A stretch of 64,000 nt of DNA, from positions 1-64,000 of the forward strand of contig JANTQF010000060.1 in assembly GCA_032988165.1 (NCBI GenBank), in the 5' to 3' direction. The position numbers were made by a program, and so were the translations under genes. Source of the stretch: Emmonsiellopsis sp. PD_33. Lineage: Eukaryota; Ascomycota; Eurotiomycetes; Onygenales; Ajellomycetaceae. A model generated the notes under the pieces. That model was not told where the DNA came from. It made no database searches and was given only the letters and a program-made list of their open reading frames with translations. Shown here piece by piece: positions 35,624-46,693 of the stretch. Within the stretch, counting starts at the first letter, position 1. Every line of letters begins with the position of its first letter.

Positions 35624-37303
35624 TCAGACCTTTTCTTTCTCTTTAATACTCCTCCACTCCATAGCCAGCGCACCAACAATAGTTACACAAGAGAGGATCA
35701 GTGCTAGTCGATAACTGTCGATAAGAGCTGTGTTGTATTCCTGAAGCACTTGTCGCAGGTTCTCGGGTCCACGCACGATACTTCGAAATGCCGTTGCTCC
35801 AACCTCGACAATCACGGATGCATCGATACCAGGCACTTTTCCCAGCCCAGACTCGAGTCGATTTGCGAAGATGTTTTGCCCTGCGGAAACGAAAATAGAT
35901 CCTCCCAATGATTGGGAGAAGAGCATCAGCGAAGCACCAACCGGCACATCTTTTTTCGCCAACGCTGTCTGGGCAGCCATGCCGGGTTGCTGCATGCCCA
36001 ATCCGAAGCCATAACCGAACAAAACCTGATATCCGATCCATTTTGCATGGCCGGTGTCCGTTTTGAAAGTGGTGATAAGACCGGCTCCAATGGATGATAG
36101 GACACAGGAAACGATCATTGGGGGTGTGTAGTATCCTGTTTTCTTAACGATGCCTCCTCCCATGATAGTGCCAACGACAAGAGAGAGCACAAAAGGGAGC
36201 GTCCTTATTCCAGACTGAACTGCATCCACGCCCTTAATTGCCTGGAACCAGATAGGAAGGTAATAGGCCATTAATAACATCGCACCGCCGTTACAGGTTG
36301 AGCTCCAAACTCCGGCAAGTATGCTTCTTTGTAGAAGGATCCGGGTCGGCAGCGTTGTACCTTCTTTCTTCAGGACCTGGATAGCAAGAAAGAGGCCAAT
36401 CAAGATGACAAACAGGACGAGCAATACCACGATGCGTGCAGAACCCCAGCTGTACACTGTTCCGCCCCATTGCAAGGCCAGCAGGAGACAGACCATACCT
36501 GGAAGGAAACACAGCGTTCCTAGGGGATCGAGGTGAAGTAGCTTCTCCTTGAACGGGGCATTTGCCTTTTCGTCCTTAATGTTATTCTTTGATTCCGGGA
36601 CTTTGAGAATTAACAGGACTACCAACAAAGCCACCCCCCCTAGAGGGAGATTGATATAAAAGCACCATCTCCAGGAGACCTTGTCGGTAAGGGCGCCTCC
36701 AAGCAATGGGGCTATCACGGACGCGATCCCAAAAATCGCACCAAAAAAACCCATGTACAGCGGCCGTTTGCGGAGCGGTATGATGAGCACCATGATAGCA
36801 ATTGTTCCGGAGAATATAGCAGATGACCCCATGCCAGCGATTGCTCTGCCGAATATGAACGCAGTGGAGTTGGGCGCGGCTCCGCAGAGAGCGGAGCCAA
36901 TTTCAAACAGAAGAATTGCGGCGACGTATACCCATTTTGCTGAATAGAAGGTGTATATCTTGCCGAAAATGAGCTGGGTGGAGCAGTTTGCAATCAGGTA
37001 GGCACTCGCGTACCACCCGATGTCGTCGAGTGATTTGAAGTCGTCCGAGATGCGTGGGATTGCTGTTGCAATGATTGTTCGATTCTATAATTGGTTAATG
37101 TCAAAATCGTGCTTCGTAGAGGATATCAGGACGGGAAGAGTTCTTACAAGAGCAACAAGGAAGGTGGCCAGATAGACTGCAATCATCACCACCCCCGCAT
37201 TCTTGGTCGATGGATACTGCAATTGGTCGTCATTATCAACATCTTTCTCCCCTTTCAACTCGATATCCACCGACGGGGCCTGTTCTCTGTCCGCGGTAGA
37301 CAT
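35624..37303 (-). CDS. MFS drug:H+ antiporter, DHA2 (14-helix) type
   Basis: Two exons, 37148-37303 and 35624-37084, give 538 aa. The order of motifs matches DHA2 exporters: TIIATAIPRI in helix 1, GWYASAYLI, FGRAIAGMGSSAIFSG, the helix-5 antiporter region GGALTDKVSWRWCFYINLPLGG, and GIRTLPFVLSLVVG further on. It should be a plasma-membrane exporter of toxic or self-made small molecules. The usual helix-1 motif ALDRTI reads ALNRTI here, an Asp-to-Asn change (residue 53) directly at the exon junction. The N-terminal 40 residues are acidic and cytosolic. A Zn2Cys6 regulator lies directly downstream. Confidence 0.9.
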
Positions 37304-38559
37304 TTTCGGCTTTCGATAAGCAAATAGAATAGTTCTTGGCGGTTATCCAGATCCAACCCAGGAAATCCTTCACCAAACACAACTTGCACAGAAAAAAATA
37401 ATCGACGAGGAACCCCAAATCGAAAGGATATTATCCCAATTATATATACTACTGCCCCCTTCGTCACTATTTTCTCCAAAACCCCCGATGCCTCCAAACA
37501 CGCAGCCGACAGAGCAAGCTAGGGGAACTACATCGTCCGGGTGGTCCGTGCGCCAGCCTCTCTCGGGCCCGAGAAAAGCTTGGCACCGAGATGGCAGTCA
37601 TGAATCAACATTTGGCGCCCGAAACATTGTTCTACCACACTTACTATGGAATATGAATTGTTCGGAGCCGTAACGGGAATGACTAGGTTAAACCTTTTTT
37701 GGAATGTCACCGACTCCCGCTCACAGCAAGCTGAGCTGTCTACCTACCCTTAGCAAGATATATCTAGATCCCGGTCTTCCATAGTTCGGTCGCGCGTTGG
37801 TCCACAACCACCCCCTAACGTCACGGATAAAGGACTATCTAATGCGCATATGGAAAGGGAGCAAAGACTGGTTAGACACAATAAAAAATCACCAAAAAAA
37901 TGAAAATAATACATACGACAGCCGGGATTCGCTGGTGGTCACCCACCCAACTACTAGCCGGCCGGCGAGTGGCTTAAGTACGGCTGAGCGGACGGGAAGC
38001 CCTGTTTTCCACTCCCTATGGTCGTATGTATCAGTTCTATCTAGGAGCTGGTTAGATATAGGGCGGTGAACAGACATAGAACAGAGCGAACATAAAACGG
38101 AGACAATTTGCCGCGGGTCGGTCTTCTTGGGTCTATCCACGGAATATCGCCCCATTGGTTTACTTCAACCCAGGTAACTACGACCCTACCCAGCCGGAAT
38201 GTGGATATACCGACAAAATAACGCCCTGTCTGTTTAGCTGGCAAGGATTGCAAGACCTCGACGCGTTGATAGGGGGGTATATCATATGGGCTTCAATAGC
38301 CCTCGGGAGCCCCGAGTACCTACCAGGCAGCGGCGGGGTTAAACCTACTAGTAAGGTCGCCCCGCCCAGCCAAGACTGTTAGTAAATGGCCGGGGAACGG
38401 GACGCTCCCGTCCGGGGTCAATACGAATTGCTGCGCGGGCAGAGGGCACGATAAAAAGAACATAAACTGCACGCATCGACGTGTTTACTTTCTTCCTCCC
38501 CTCTGCCTCAGCGTCCTCACAAACACCCCCTCCAAATCTCGGGTGACTTTCTGCCCACA
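37304..38559. other. divergent intergenic region
   Basis: 1.26 kb between the transporter start and the F-box gene start. Frames at 37488-37673, 37797-38069 and 38155-38382 show no family. At 38396-38411 there is a perfect inverted repeat ACGGGA-CGC-TCCCGT with CCGGGG/CCGGGG flanks. Confidence 0.55.
38396..38411. promoter_or_regulatory. CGG/CCG palindrome upstream of F-box gene
   Basis: Perfect 6-bp arms ACGGGA and TCCCGT around a CGC core, about 150 bp before the F-box start codon. Zn2Cys6 factors often bind CGG inverted repeats, so it is a candidate operator; this is inference only. Confidence 0.3.
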
Positions 38560-40058
38560 ATGGCCAAAAACGTGACAGGACTGCCAGTCGAGTTACTCCA
38601 CCATGTTCTATCCCTCCTGGACCGGACATCCCTCAAGCAGTTGCGGTCCACATGCCGTGTGTTTATGGGACTGGCAACTGCCGAACTTTTCAGGACCTTA
38701 CAATTGTTTCCCGACGATGAAGGCTGCCAGAGGTTCAAAAGCCTGTTGCAAGGGAACGCGGTGCAAAACCACGTGCGAAATATATATTTCAACACATATG
38801 GAGAAGACTGGGTGTGTGCATGGGATCCATTGGGATTATCTTGTTTTTTGTTGTGCTTATCTAACGGTTCTAGGACTCGGATTCGGCTTTGTACTCGGAC
38901 GACGACGACAGCGACGTAGATGATCCTTCAGGCGATAATATCAAGGAACAGATGTCCTCACTGAATCGATTTCCGCACTTGAACCACGTTGCCTTGCGCT
39001 TTGAGCCTCATTTCTTTTTCGATGCAGATGACTATGTTTCGAGGTCTCCTCCCCAAAATATTGATTTTCGAGAGGAGATATTGAAATCGTTTGTCTCCAA
39101 CCTAGCGTCTTCTCCAGTACAGCCGCATAGTTTAGCAATTGGAAGCCTCCAGTGTGCCAAAATAAAAAACTCCAAGACCACGGCTATGCTGAAGCAAGCA
39201 CTCCGAGGTCTACGGGCTCTCCGCCTTAGTATCGCGAATCTCAGAATAGATGGAGACTGTGGATATAACGTAAGTTAAAATCCTCTACTACTTGCTATTT
39301 CAGAAATGCAAAGGAACAGCAGCGTCTAATCAGATGAATAGGTCTCGGCCTCAGAAATGATGATCACGAAGCTCCAGTCTACTTGGTTGAGTCCAACGAT
39401 ACCAAGCTTAGAGCACCTTACTTTGCACAGTGATCAATACTTCGGTTTGCATCCAAAGTTAGACCTCTCCGGTACCCACTTCCCGAGATTGAAGTCACTC
39501 GCGCTGGGAAGACACGCGTTCTGCCACGACGTTCAGGTAGACTGGATAATCTCCCACGCTCAGACCCTCCGTGAGCTGTACCTTGACGACTGTCCGATAC
39601 TCCATTCAGTTATAAGCTGGGATGACCGGGATATGAAGACCTACCACCCAGCTTTACGGAGTGAAAAATGGGAAATAGTCGAACTCGAAGGCTACCTTGG
39701 CAGATTTCCCCTCTATACGTATCACGCGCGCTGGCACGATTACTTCACAAAGTTCCGCACAGGACTCCCGCTTCTGCAACATTTTCGAATCGGTAAAATC
39801 ACGGGGGATCATGAGGATCTCTTGGAGCATGAACACGACATCACTATAGGTCTATTTAGGGACCGGTATATGGTCTTTGCTGGGCCTGACCATTACCGAA
39901 CCTCCGACGATGACGGCGGGGATGTAGCCGAGAAGATGGGAGAGATGCCATCTTGCCATGATGAAGACAAGGAAGCGCTATGTGCTTTGTTTGAGAAGAT
40001 CGGGCAGAGGCTGGCGGAGGAAGACCGGATCAATGAAAATTTGATTGGGGAATACTAG
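38560..40058 (+). CDS. F-box protein, leucine-rich-repeat-like
   Basis: Three exons, 38560-38811, 38874-39269 and 39342-40058, give 454 aa. An F-box lies at the very start: GLPVELLHHVLSLLDRTSLKQLRSTCRVF (about residues 6-34). An acidic DSDSALYSDDDDSDVDD stretch follows the first intron. The rest has spaced leucine patterns (SLEHLTLHS, RLKSLALG, TLRELYLDDCPIL) resembling degenerate LRRs of fungal F-box proteins. A role as an SCF substrate adaptor is inferred from the F-box; targets are unknown. The C-terminus is acidic. Confidence 0.78.
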
Positions 40059-40526
40059 TAGTGTTTTACAGTCAATAAACACCTCTGCTTCTGGATAGGA
40101 TTAGCTGTCCATTGCTGCCGGTCCAATTGTGGCAGATCTAGCGGTCAAATTCCACGGTATTGTCCGACATTTTACGTTTAGTAAAGCTCCTTAATCTTCG
40201 TTTTACAGAGAAATCATCTCCTCCTGTAATAATTATTAAGAGCTGCTTGATCTATCAACTATCAGTTGAAGCTCATATTAAGCATTTGTCTCATATCTGC
40301 AATCTATACTAGAATTATTTACACAGTGCTTATTATTTACTTTCTAGAACTGCCATATGTAATGTAATCTTCTAAAAGTTTTTTTTAAGAAATCCAAGAG
40401 CTTTGAACACCTACAAGTAAGGCATTAGTGGAACCATTAACTAATCATTAAAAGCCGCTCTCATTGACATGACATCTATCATTAACTTTGCCTAACATCT
40501 AACCTTCCAACCCGAATAGACACAGA
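40059..40526. other. convergent intergenic region
   Basis: 468 bp between two converging genes, AT-rich, with nothing recognised. Confidence 0.6.
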
Positions 40527-41694
40527 TTACTGGTCCTCGACCCCGCCTGTACATTCGTCATTCGACTCGATTCCTGCAATCCAGTCGAGAGGCATTTGGT
40601 CAATGATAGACTTGTGGTCCTCAGTATAGGGCGCGATCGAGCCTCTTGTTGCCGTCTTGTGAGTTTTGGAATCATAGAGCTGGAACCAGAGCCCATTGGC
40701 GTTCATTGCAAGACCTTGCAGGAAGCTGAATTGCTGCAAATAGCAGCCAATCTGTTCGACCATCCAGGTGAAGATCTTGGGGTCGAAGGGGTCGAGGTAT
40801 TCGTCGTCCGTGTTGTCGGTAGACTCGTCCAGCGTAAAGTCGAGGCCGCCTTTGTCGAAAAAGGTCTTGTTATAAACGAACCCACGGCGTTTCACGCGGT
40901 TGTTCTCCGACTCTGGGCCCGGGCCGTAGCCGAGTCGGAAGGTGCTGCTGGCGTTGTTCCCATCGCCGCCGATGTAGCTGAAATGCACGTCCCGGCCGGC
41001 GAGCTTGGTGCCGAAGACGTGGCTGGAGACAACTTCGCCGGCATCCCGCTTGGACAAATCACCCCCGTCGCTGTCCCAAACGCCAATATGTCGAACTTCA
41101 GTACGGAGCACGGACGACAGCAGGCCGCTCAGCTCCTCGGTCTCCTCCCGCTTCGTGATTCCGGGGACCTGCCAGCCATTGTCCCTGAGCCTGGTGCCAA
41201 GATGGCCTTTGACTTCGATTGCCTGGTGCACCAGGACACCCATCCCGATGATGGTAGCTATGGAGTTCCAGATGCAGAGGAAGGCAGATCCGACATCTGA
41301 GTCAAACTCCTTGCAGTCCTTTTGCAGGCTGTAAAATTTCACTGCTGCATTGGCTGCTAGAAACGTTTTTATGCCCAGGAAGCCCCATTGCTTGTAGTCG
41401 TTACGGGTTGGCGCTTGGCGGGTGGAAATGTCTGCCATTAGAAGGTCAGCATGGCTCGAAACTTGAACTTGATGGGGGGGAATGCCTCGTACCTGTGGAT
41501 TTTTCATCTTTACGGCTGAGTGACAAGCCGCGCTCGGGGGGGTCTTCGTATGATTTCTCTGGAGGAACGACGGCCAAAGAAGCACCGGAAGAAGGGTCAT
41601 CTCGCTGTGCAAGGCCATGCGTGTCCTCTGGCGCGGGAAGGGCAGAGGCTCCGAGAAGACAGAGGGCTAGTGCTAAGACTTGTGGAATCCGCAT
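40527..41694 (-). CDS. secreted protein of unknown family with dibasic sites
   Basis: Two exons, 41493-41694 and 40527-41431, give 368 aa. I do not recognise the family. A clear signal peptide covers about residues 1-19 (MRIPQVLALALCLLGASALP). A hydrophobic stretch at about 115-137 could be a membrane or buried helix. Lys-Arg pairs typical of Kex2 cleavage occur at 161-162, 195-196 and 248-250. A glycine/asparagine-rich block FSYIGGDGNNASS follows, then an acidic Asp-rich segment near 268-285. Outside the signal peptide there are only four cysteines (107, 120, 297, 361). A secreted precursor cut into several chains is one reading; a cell-wall or membrane protein is another. The upstream region is long and AT-rich. 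Confidence 0.7.
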
Positions 41695-42899
41695 TTTCGA
41701 TGGTTGTGGCTCGTATGATGTTTTTTTGAAGGGAAATGTATGAGTACAATGTTGCTGTGATGAAGATGGATATGTGGGATTTCCTGCCCCCTTATATATT
41801 ACTCTATGAGCCTGCCATGATTCTACTCCGGCATATACCCATTCATCTTCTTGGAGCAAGGAATTGCAAAGATGTTGCTATTTCTGTGGTGACATAGCCT
41901 TACCTTGGTATCCTTAGCTGTGGATGTCTTCAACATCCCAACACATACGAAGAATAACTATTGCCAGGGTCCCTGGGTGCAATTTTTGAAGAATCGCCGT
42001 ACAGTCGGCAGATCTAAGGCGGTGGCTATTAATAAAAAACAGCCTAATAAATAGTTAAGTTAGTTGGCGATCTGCTCCATAACGACTCCGGAGTAGCTGT
42101 GCTTTCCCCACAAATCGGCTAAGAATAACTTAAAAAGGAGGTTTCAGGATATTCTCGCCGGCTTAAAAACTCTACGCGGATTAACCTCACTTGGCAACAC
42201 GGCAGTCATGCATGTTTTGCAGATTATTTCTTGTTCTGCTTTTTGGCCCCGAGGTTGATTCTGGAGTTTTTCTGAGCCGTCCCCACTCGATAATTAGAGT
42301 AGTTCGTTAGTTAATCGTGCCGCACCGTAACGATATTAAATGTACCTTTTGTATGTAAAACACATATAAAAGGTAACTACTTATAGATATCTCATGATTT
42401 CTCCACCACCACACTAGATGTGACTCTCATATTTCAATAGGATCATATAGAAATAATAAGAAACACTCTAGTTTAAAGAGAAGTGAAGTTTTTCTATTTC
42501 ATTCTTGTTTTTTCTATTTTTAGATCTATTTTTAGATCTATTTTTCGTGTATTTTCGGTTCTCTCCAAATTTCAGTGGAGAACTCTTGGAAAATCAAAAA
42601 CCACCAAGCAGATATCTTTTATATGGAAACCCCATATAAAGGGTAACTACCTGGTTAGTGTTGATATTTATCATTACGCTGAAAATATTGTTACAGTGCA
42701 CAATTACTAGTAAAAGCAAGGCGCTTTTCAGCACAGTAGTCCTACGTTTTCCAGTCCCACTCCTATACAGAGAACATAGCCAATCTATTACACCGAGCAT
42801 CGGGCTCTAAAGGTTCTCAGAGCTCGAGCAGGCATAACTACAGCAGGGATCGGGAGTAAGAAGAAATACAATAAAACTAGAGATTATATGATAATATGA
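41695..42899. other. AT-rich intergenic region
   Basis: 1.2 kb strongly AT-rich in its second half. It contains near-identical 17-mers ATATAAAAGGTAACTAC (from about 42364) and ATATAAAGGGTAACTAC (from about 42634), and two and a half copies of TATTTTTAGATC at about 42515-42547. These suggest an old, degraded repeat, but I cannot name one. A plus-strand frame at 42483-42710 is AT-rich noise. Confidence 0.5.
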
Positions 42900-42924
42900 T
42901 TGCTTCGCTCGCTTCCCGGCGTGT

Positions 42925-43240
42925 ACTGCCACCCCCGGGCCCTGCCGCCCCCACCGCCCCCAATCCCCAATCCCCACCCCCTACGGCCCGAAACACCCCG
43001 CTACAGCCCCGACGGCCCCCATTGCTCATACCGTCTCTATCCCTTATTATCCCTTAATCCCCCTATCATCCCTACAGCCCTTATTGCTCTCTCTCTACCA
43101 CCTCTATGGCCTCGGCTATCCCCATCTTCCTACTATCTCTATAGTTCTTATTATCCTTCAATCTTCTGATTATATCTACGGTTTTTATTACCCTCCAACC
43201 TCCCTATTATTTCTCTAAAGCCCCGACTGCCCGGCCCTAA
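42925..43240. repeat. degenerate pyrimidine-rich tandem repeat
   Basis: The plus strand is almost purine-poor for about 300 nt. Blocks of CTAC(A/G)GCCC, TTATTATCCCT, AATC(C/T)CCCTAT recur in the same order with a period of roughly 55-65 nt, growing more T-rich to the right. This looks like an old minisatellite that has diverged. It encodes a proline-rich frame by composition only and I do not call a gene. Confidence 0.5.
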
Positions 43241-43976
43241 ACTCCTATGAGAATAACCACTTGACACCACGAGTTGATTTCAACACCATTAACTTTCGCT
43301 ACCACACTGAGCTCCTGGTGCTTTACTTACATGTCTTTCGGCATTTCCTTATAGTTTATAATTGTTAGGATGATTCTTCCCTCCTAAGGTAAGTACATGG
43401 TCTTTTCTGTTTTCATTATCTAGTGACTAATCATGTGTCCGAAACATAGTTAACTAAATAGCAGTCTAGGCCTTCCATAGTTCATATATTCTTGCCTTGG
43501 TTAGTACTAATCGTGCCACCGCGCCCAGGCGGGATGACTACCTACTATGCATATTCCTCTCATATCTCCAGCCCTAGTAAATCCGGGGGTGATAGCTAAC
43601 CTACGAGAGACCCAATAGTGGCTAGGGATGAACACTTTGGAAATCAAGGTTTGTTACTGTGGTTTATCGGCCTTCGGAAATCCCGTTTCACGAACAGCAT
43701 GGAATGTTCTTAATATCAATTGCCATCGGGGGTTCGGTCTCCGGCTGCGCGATGCTGAGTCAGTGCGAAATAGGCAATGACGTCACGGGCTAGGGGGGGT
43801 CGGACACATTATCACATCTATATAGGCCAGTGATGAGAGGATAAATACCACGCTATTACCTGCTGTCTCCTGATATATTCTCAAACACATCTCAACAGCA
43901 CTCCTGTCTTCCAGTTCTTTGCAAATCCATCCCAACCCTTCTATCTAAACACCCCCCCTATTCCAACCCCGCAGCA
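43241..43976. promoter_or_regulatory. upstream region of the NmrA-like gene with bZIP-type sites
   Basis: Within about 240 bp of the start codon lie TGAGTCA (43756-43762, AP-1/Yap1 type) and the perfect palindrome TGACGTCA (43778-43785, CRE type), 22 bp apart, followed by a CTATATA sequence near 43817 and a C/A-rich leader. The motifs are seen directly; regulation by a stress bZIP factor is inference. Confidence 0.45.
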
Positions 43977-45076
43977 ATGTCGAAGATTATCACCGTTTTC
44001 GGCGCCACAGGCAACCAAGGCGGCTCCGTGATAAGATATATCCTCGCCGACCCCGTTCTCTCCAAGGAGTTCAAGATCCGCGGCATCACCCGTGATACAT
44101 CGAAGCCAAGCGCAAAGGCACTCGCCGAGAAGGGGGTCGAGGTCGTGACCGTAAGTTACATCCCCAGTTACCATCTGATATAGACTCCATCTCCAATCCC
44201 ATCTCCTCCTCCTGAACATAGTTTGAAACTACTAACAAACCCAACCAGGCCGACATGAACTCCACCGCCTCCATCGCCGCCGCCCTCAAGGACGCCCACA
44301 CCGTCTTCCTCGTCACCAACTTCTGGGAAGTCTTCAGCAAAGACATCGAATACAACCAGGGCAAAAACGTCGCGGACGCCGCCAAAGCCGCCGGCGTCTC
44401 CCACATCATTTTCTCCTCGCTAATCAACGTCACTGAGGCGAGTGGTGGGCGCCTGTCCCACGTCGCGCATTTCGACGGCAAGGCGGAGATTGCCAAATAT
44501 ATCGAGCAGATCGGGCTGTCGGCGACGTTTGTGCTGCCGGGCTATTTCATGAGTAATTTCGAGCAGGCGTTGAAGAAGGAGGAGGACGGGTCGTATAGTT
44601 TGTACATTCCGCTGGGCGAGAAGGCGCAGTTCCCGTTGTTTGATGTTGCGGATACTGGTGAGTCTTCCCCCCTATCCGATCGCCAGACACGGAGAAACCC
44701 CCCCTAACTAGTCATATTAACCAATCCACTGACACACATCAATGCAGGCAAATTCGTCACCGCCGCCATAAAAAACTACCCCACCACCATCGGCAAAAAC
44801 CTCTACGCGGCAGCAGACTACTACACCCCCAACCGCATCGTCTCGGAATTCACCGAGGTGACCGGGATCCCCGCCAAAGTCGTCAGGATCGATGAGGCGA
44901 CGTATAAAAGCTTCCTCCCCGCCCCTGTTGCGCAGGAGCTCTATGAGAATCATCTGCTGCTGGAGGAGCCTGGGTATTATGCTGGTGCGAGTCTGGGGGA
45001 GAGTATTGGGTTGTTGGAGCAGAAGCCGACGAGCTGGAAGGAGTTTTTGGGGAAGAGTGCTGTTTTTAAGAAGTGA
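43977..45076 (+). CDS. NmrA-like family protein (NAD(P)-binding)
   Basis: Three exons, 43977-44150, 44249-44657 and 44748-45076, give 303 aa, normal for NmrA/HSCARG proteins. The glycine-rich nucleotide site FGATGNQGGSVIRYIL is at residues 8-23. Further blocks are RGITRD (binding the NADP phosphate), HTVFLVTNFWEVF, HIIFSSL and LPGYFMSN. The family includes redox sensors that act on transcription and atypical reductases; the usual catalytic Tyr-x-x-x-Lys is not evident, favouring a sensor or regulatory role. It opens a run of oxidoreductase and transporter genes and has bZIP-type sites upstream. Confidence 0.88.
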
Positions 45077-45420
45077 GGGTGGTTGTCGGTAGACTAGGAG
45101 GGGGGGGGATGTTTGGTTTGGGTAAATATGTGGTAATTAGTGGGAATGATATAGGGAGTGTTGAATCAATGCATGTAATGATTTCCGTCTGAGTTTCAAC
45201 CAGAAACCTTCATATCTCCGAGTTCGCTGCTGCAGGAGAGTAGATCGTCGTGTGACTAGAGGCTATCGGAGCTCCAGAAATGGGTATTCGGGCATTATAA
45301 TGCTAGCTATGTTCGCCGGGCTGCTGCTGGACCAAACAAAACTATTTACAATTTATAAAACTGGAAGAAACCATGCCAACATCATGATCAAATACGAGTC
45401 CAGGGAACTCACATTGCACC
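45077..45420. other. convergent intergenic region
   Basis: 344 bp between converging genes; a G-run follows the NmrA-like stop codon. No gene seen. Confidence 0.6.
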
Positions 45421-46693
45421 TCAACTATAATACCTCGCCTTAACATTCCCAACAATATTCTGCACCGCAGCATCCCCACCAGGCACCCTATTAACATTCT
45501 TCGCTACACGAGCCTTCACCCACTCCCCCGCCGTAACCCCAACCGCCGAATTATCCGTCACCTTATCAAACCCAAGCCGCTTCAGCGTCTCACTTTCCAC
45601 CGGCCGCAGCTCAAGATCATCCTCCGGCCTCACAAAATACAACACGCCCAACCGGTCCACATCCATCTGGTCCTCCGGCGGCGCCACCACGCGATGGATA
45701 CTACTCTTCAGAAACCCATTTGTCAAGAAATCCAGCGAATCCGCCAGATTCACCGTGATGCTGCCCGGGTACGGCTTCACCCATTTCCACTCGCCCTCCG
45801 GCGTGCGCACCTGCAGCGCGGCAACGGGCTGGCGGAAGAGGAGCGTCAGGGATCCAAAGTCCGTGTGGCCCTTTGACCAGACGTTGCCGAGCTCGGCGTT
45901 CTCCTGGGCGGTGCGGCGGTGGTATTTCATGTAGCGGAGGTGGCAGTCGGATTTCTTGTCGTAGCGGTGGTTGGCGAGGAAGGTGTCTTCGGGTAGTTCG
46001 AGGATGAGGGCGAGGAGGACGAGGAGCTTGCGGACGATCTCGTTGTGGATGTGGGTGGCGAAATGGCGGATTTCGGGCTCGTGGGTGGTTATTACGGAGG
46101 GTTGCGGGCGGATGTAGTCTGGGGTGAATTTGGGGATGTTGTAGATTTCGGTGTTGTCGAATTTGCCTGGGACGAGTTCCTGGTATTATTTATTGTATTG
46201 AGCGGTTGGGCGCCATGTTTGGGGGGGGAAAAGGGGCTTTTACCCGTAGGCCGGCGGGCTTGTAGCCGTTGTATCCGCCATTCTCTAGATCTGCCCGGTA
46301 CTTCAATTTCTCTTCCAGTGGGAGATTAAAGACTTCTTTTCCAATGGCGAATTGGCGATCAACTTCTTCTTGTGTGAATCCAAAGTTGACGATGTAGAAG
46401 AATCCTGCGCGGATGGTCAGCGGTGGTTCGGGGTATGGCACTAGGGGGGGGATGCCAAACAGACCGATTCTCTGGATTGCATCGAAGAGTTGCTGTGCTA
46501 GCTTTTCCTTTCCTCCTGGGGCATCGAACTGGGAAAGGTCAAGCGTTGCAAGGTCGGCCCAGTCAACTATATAGAATTAGTAGCTGTCGAGATACAGTGA
46601 TTTCAAGGATAGGGGTTACTCACGATCATGCTTGGTCTCTGGAATCTGCTCGTAAGGAGGGAGCGGTGCCCTCGGAATATCAGTAAGACCCAT
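45421..46693 (-). CDS. 2-oxoglutarate/Fe(II)-dependent dioxygenase (isopenicillin N synthase-like)
   Basis: Four exons, 46624-46693, 46465-46566, 46244-46404 and 45421-46179, give 363 aa. The iron ligands are His216 and Asp218 (GHTDFGSLTLLF) and His273 (SSIHRVV). The 2-oxoglutarate arginine is Arg287, but the usual RxS reads RLG. The N-terminal half has FFYIVNFGFTQEEVDRQFAIG and KYRADLENGGYNGYKPAGLR, typical of fungal oxygenases near flavonol-synthase or gibberellin-oxidase types. It is a cytosolic oxidase or hydroxylase of unknown substrate. It shares a 1 kb divergent promoter with the MFS transporter that follows, so co-expression is plausible. Confidence 0.88.

Noticed and set aside
42483..42710. 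75-codon plus-strand frame in AT-rich DNA
   Set aside because: Built from short AT-rich repeats; Phe/Ile/Arg composition reflects base content only.
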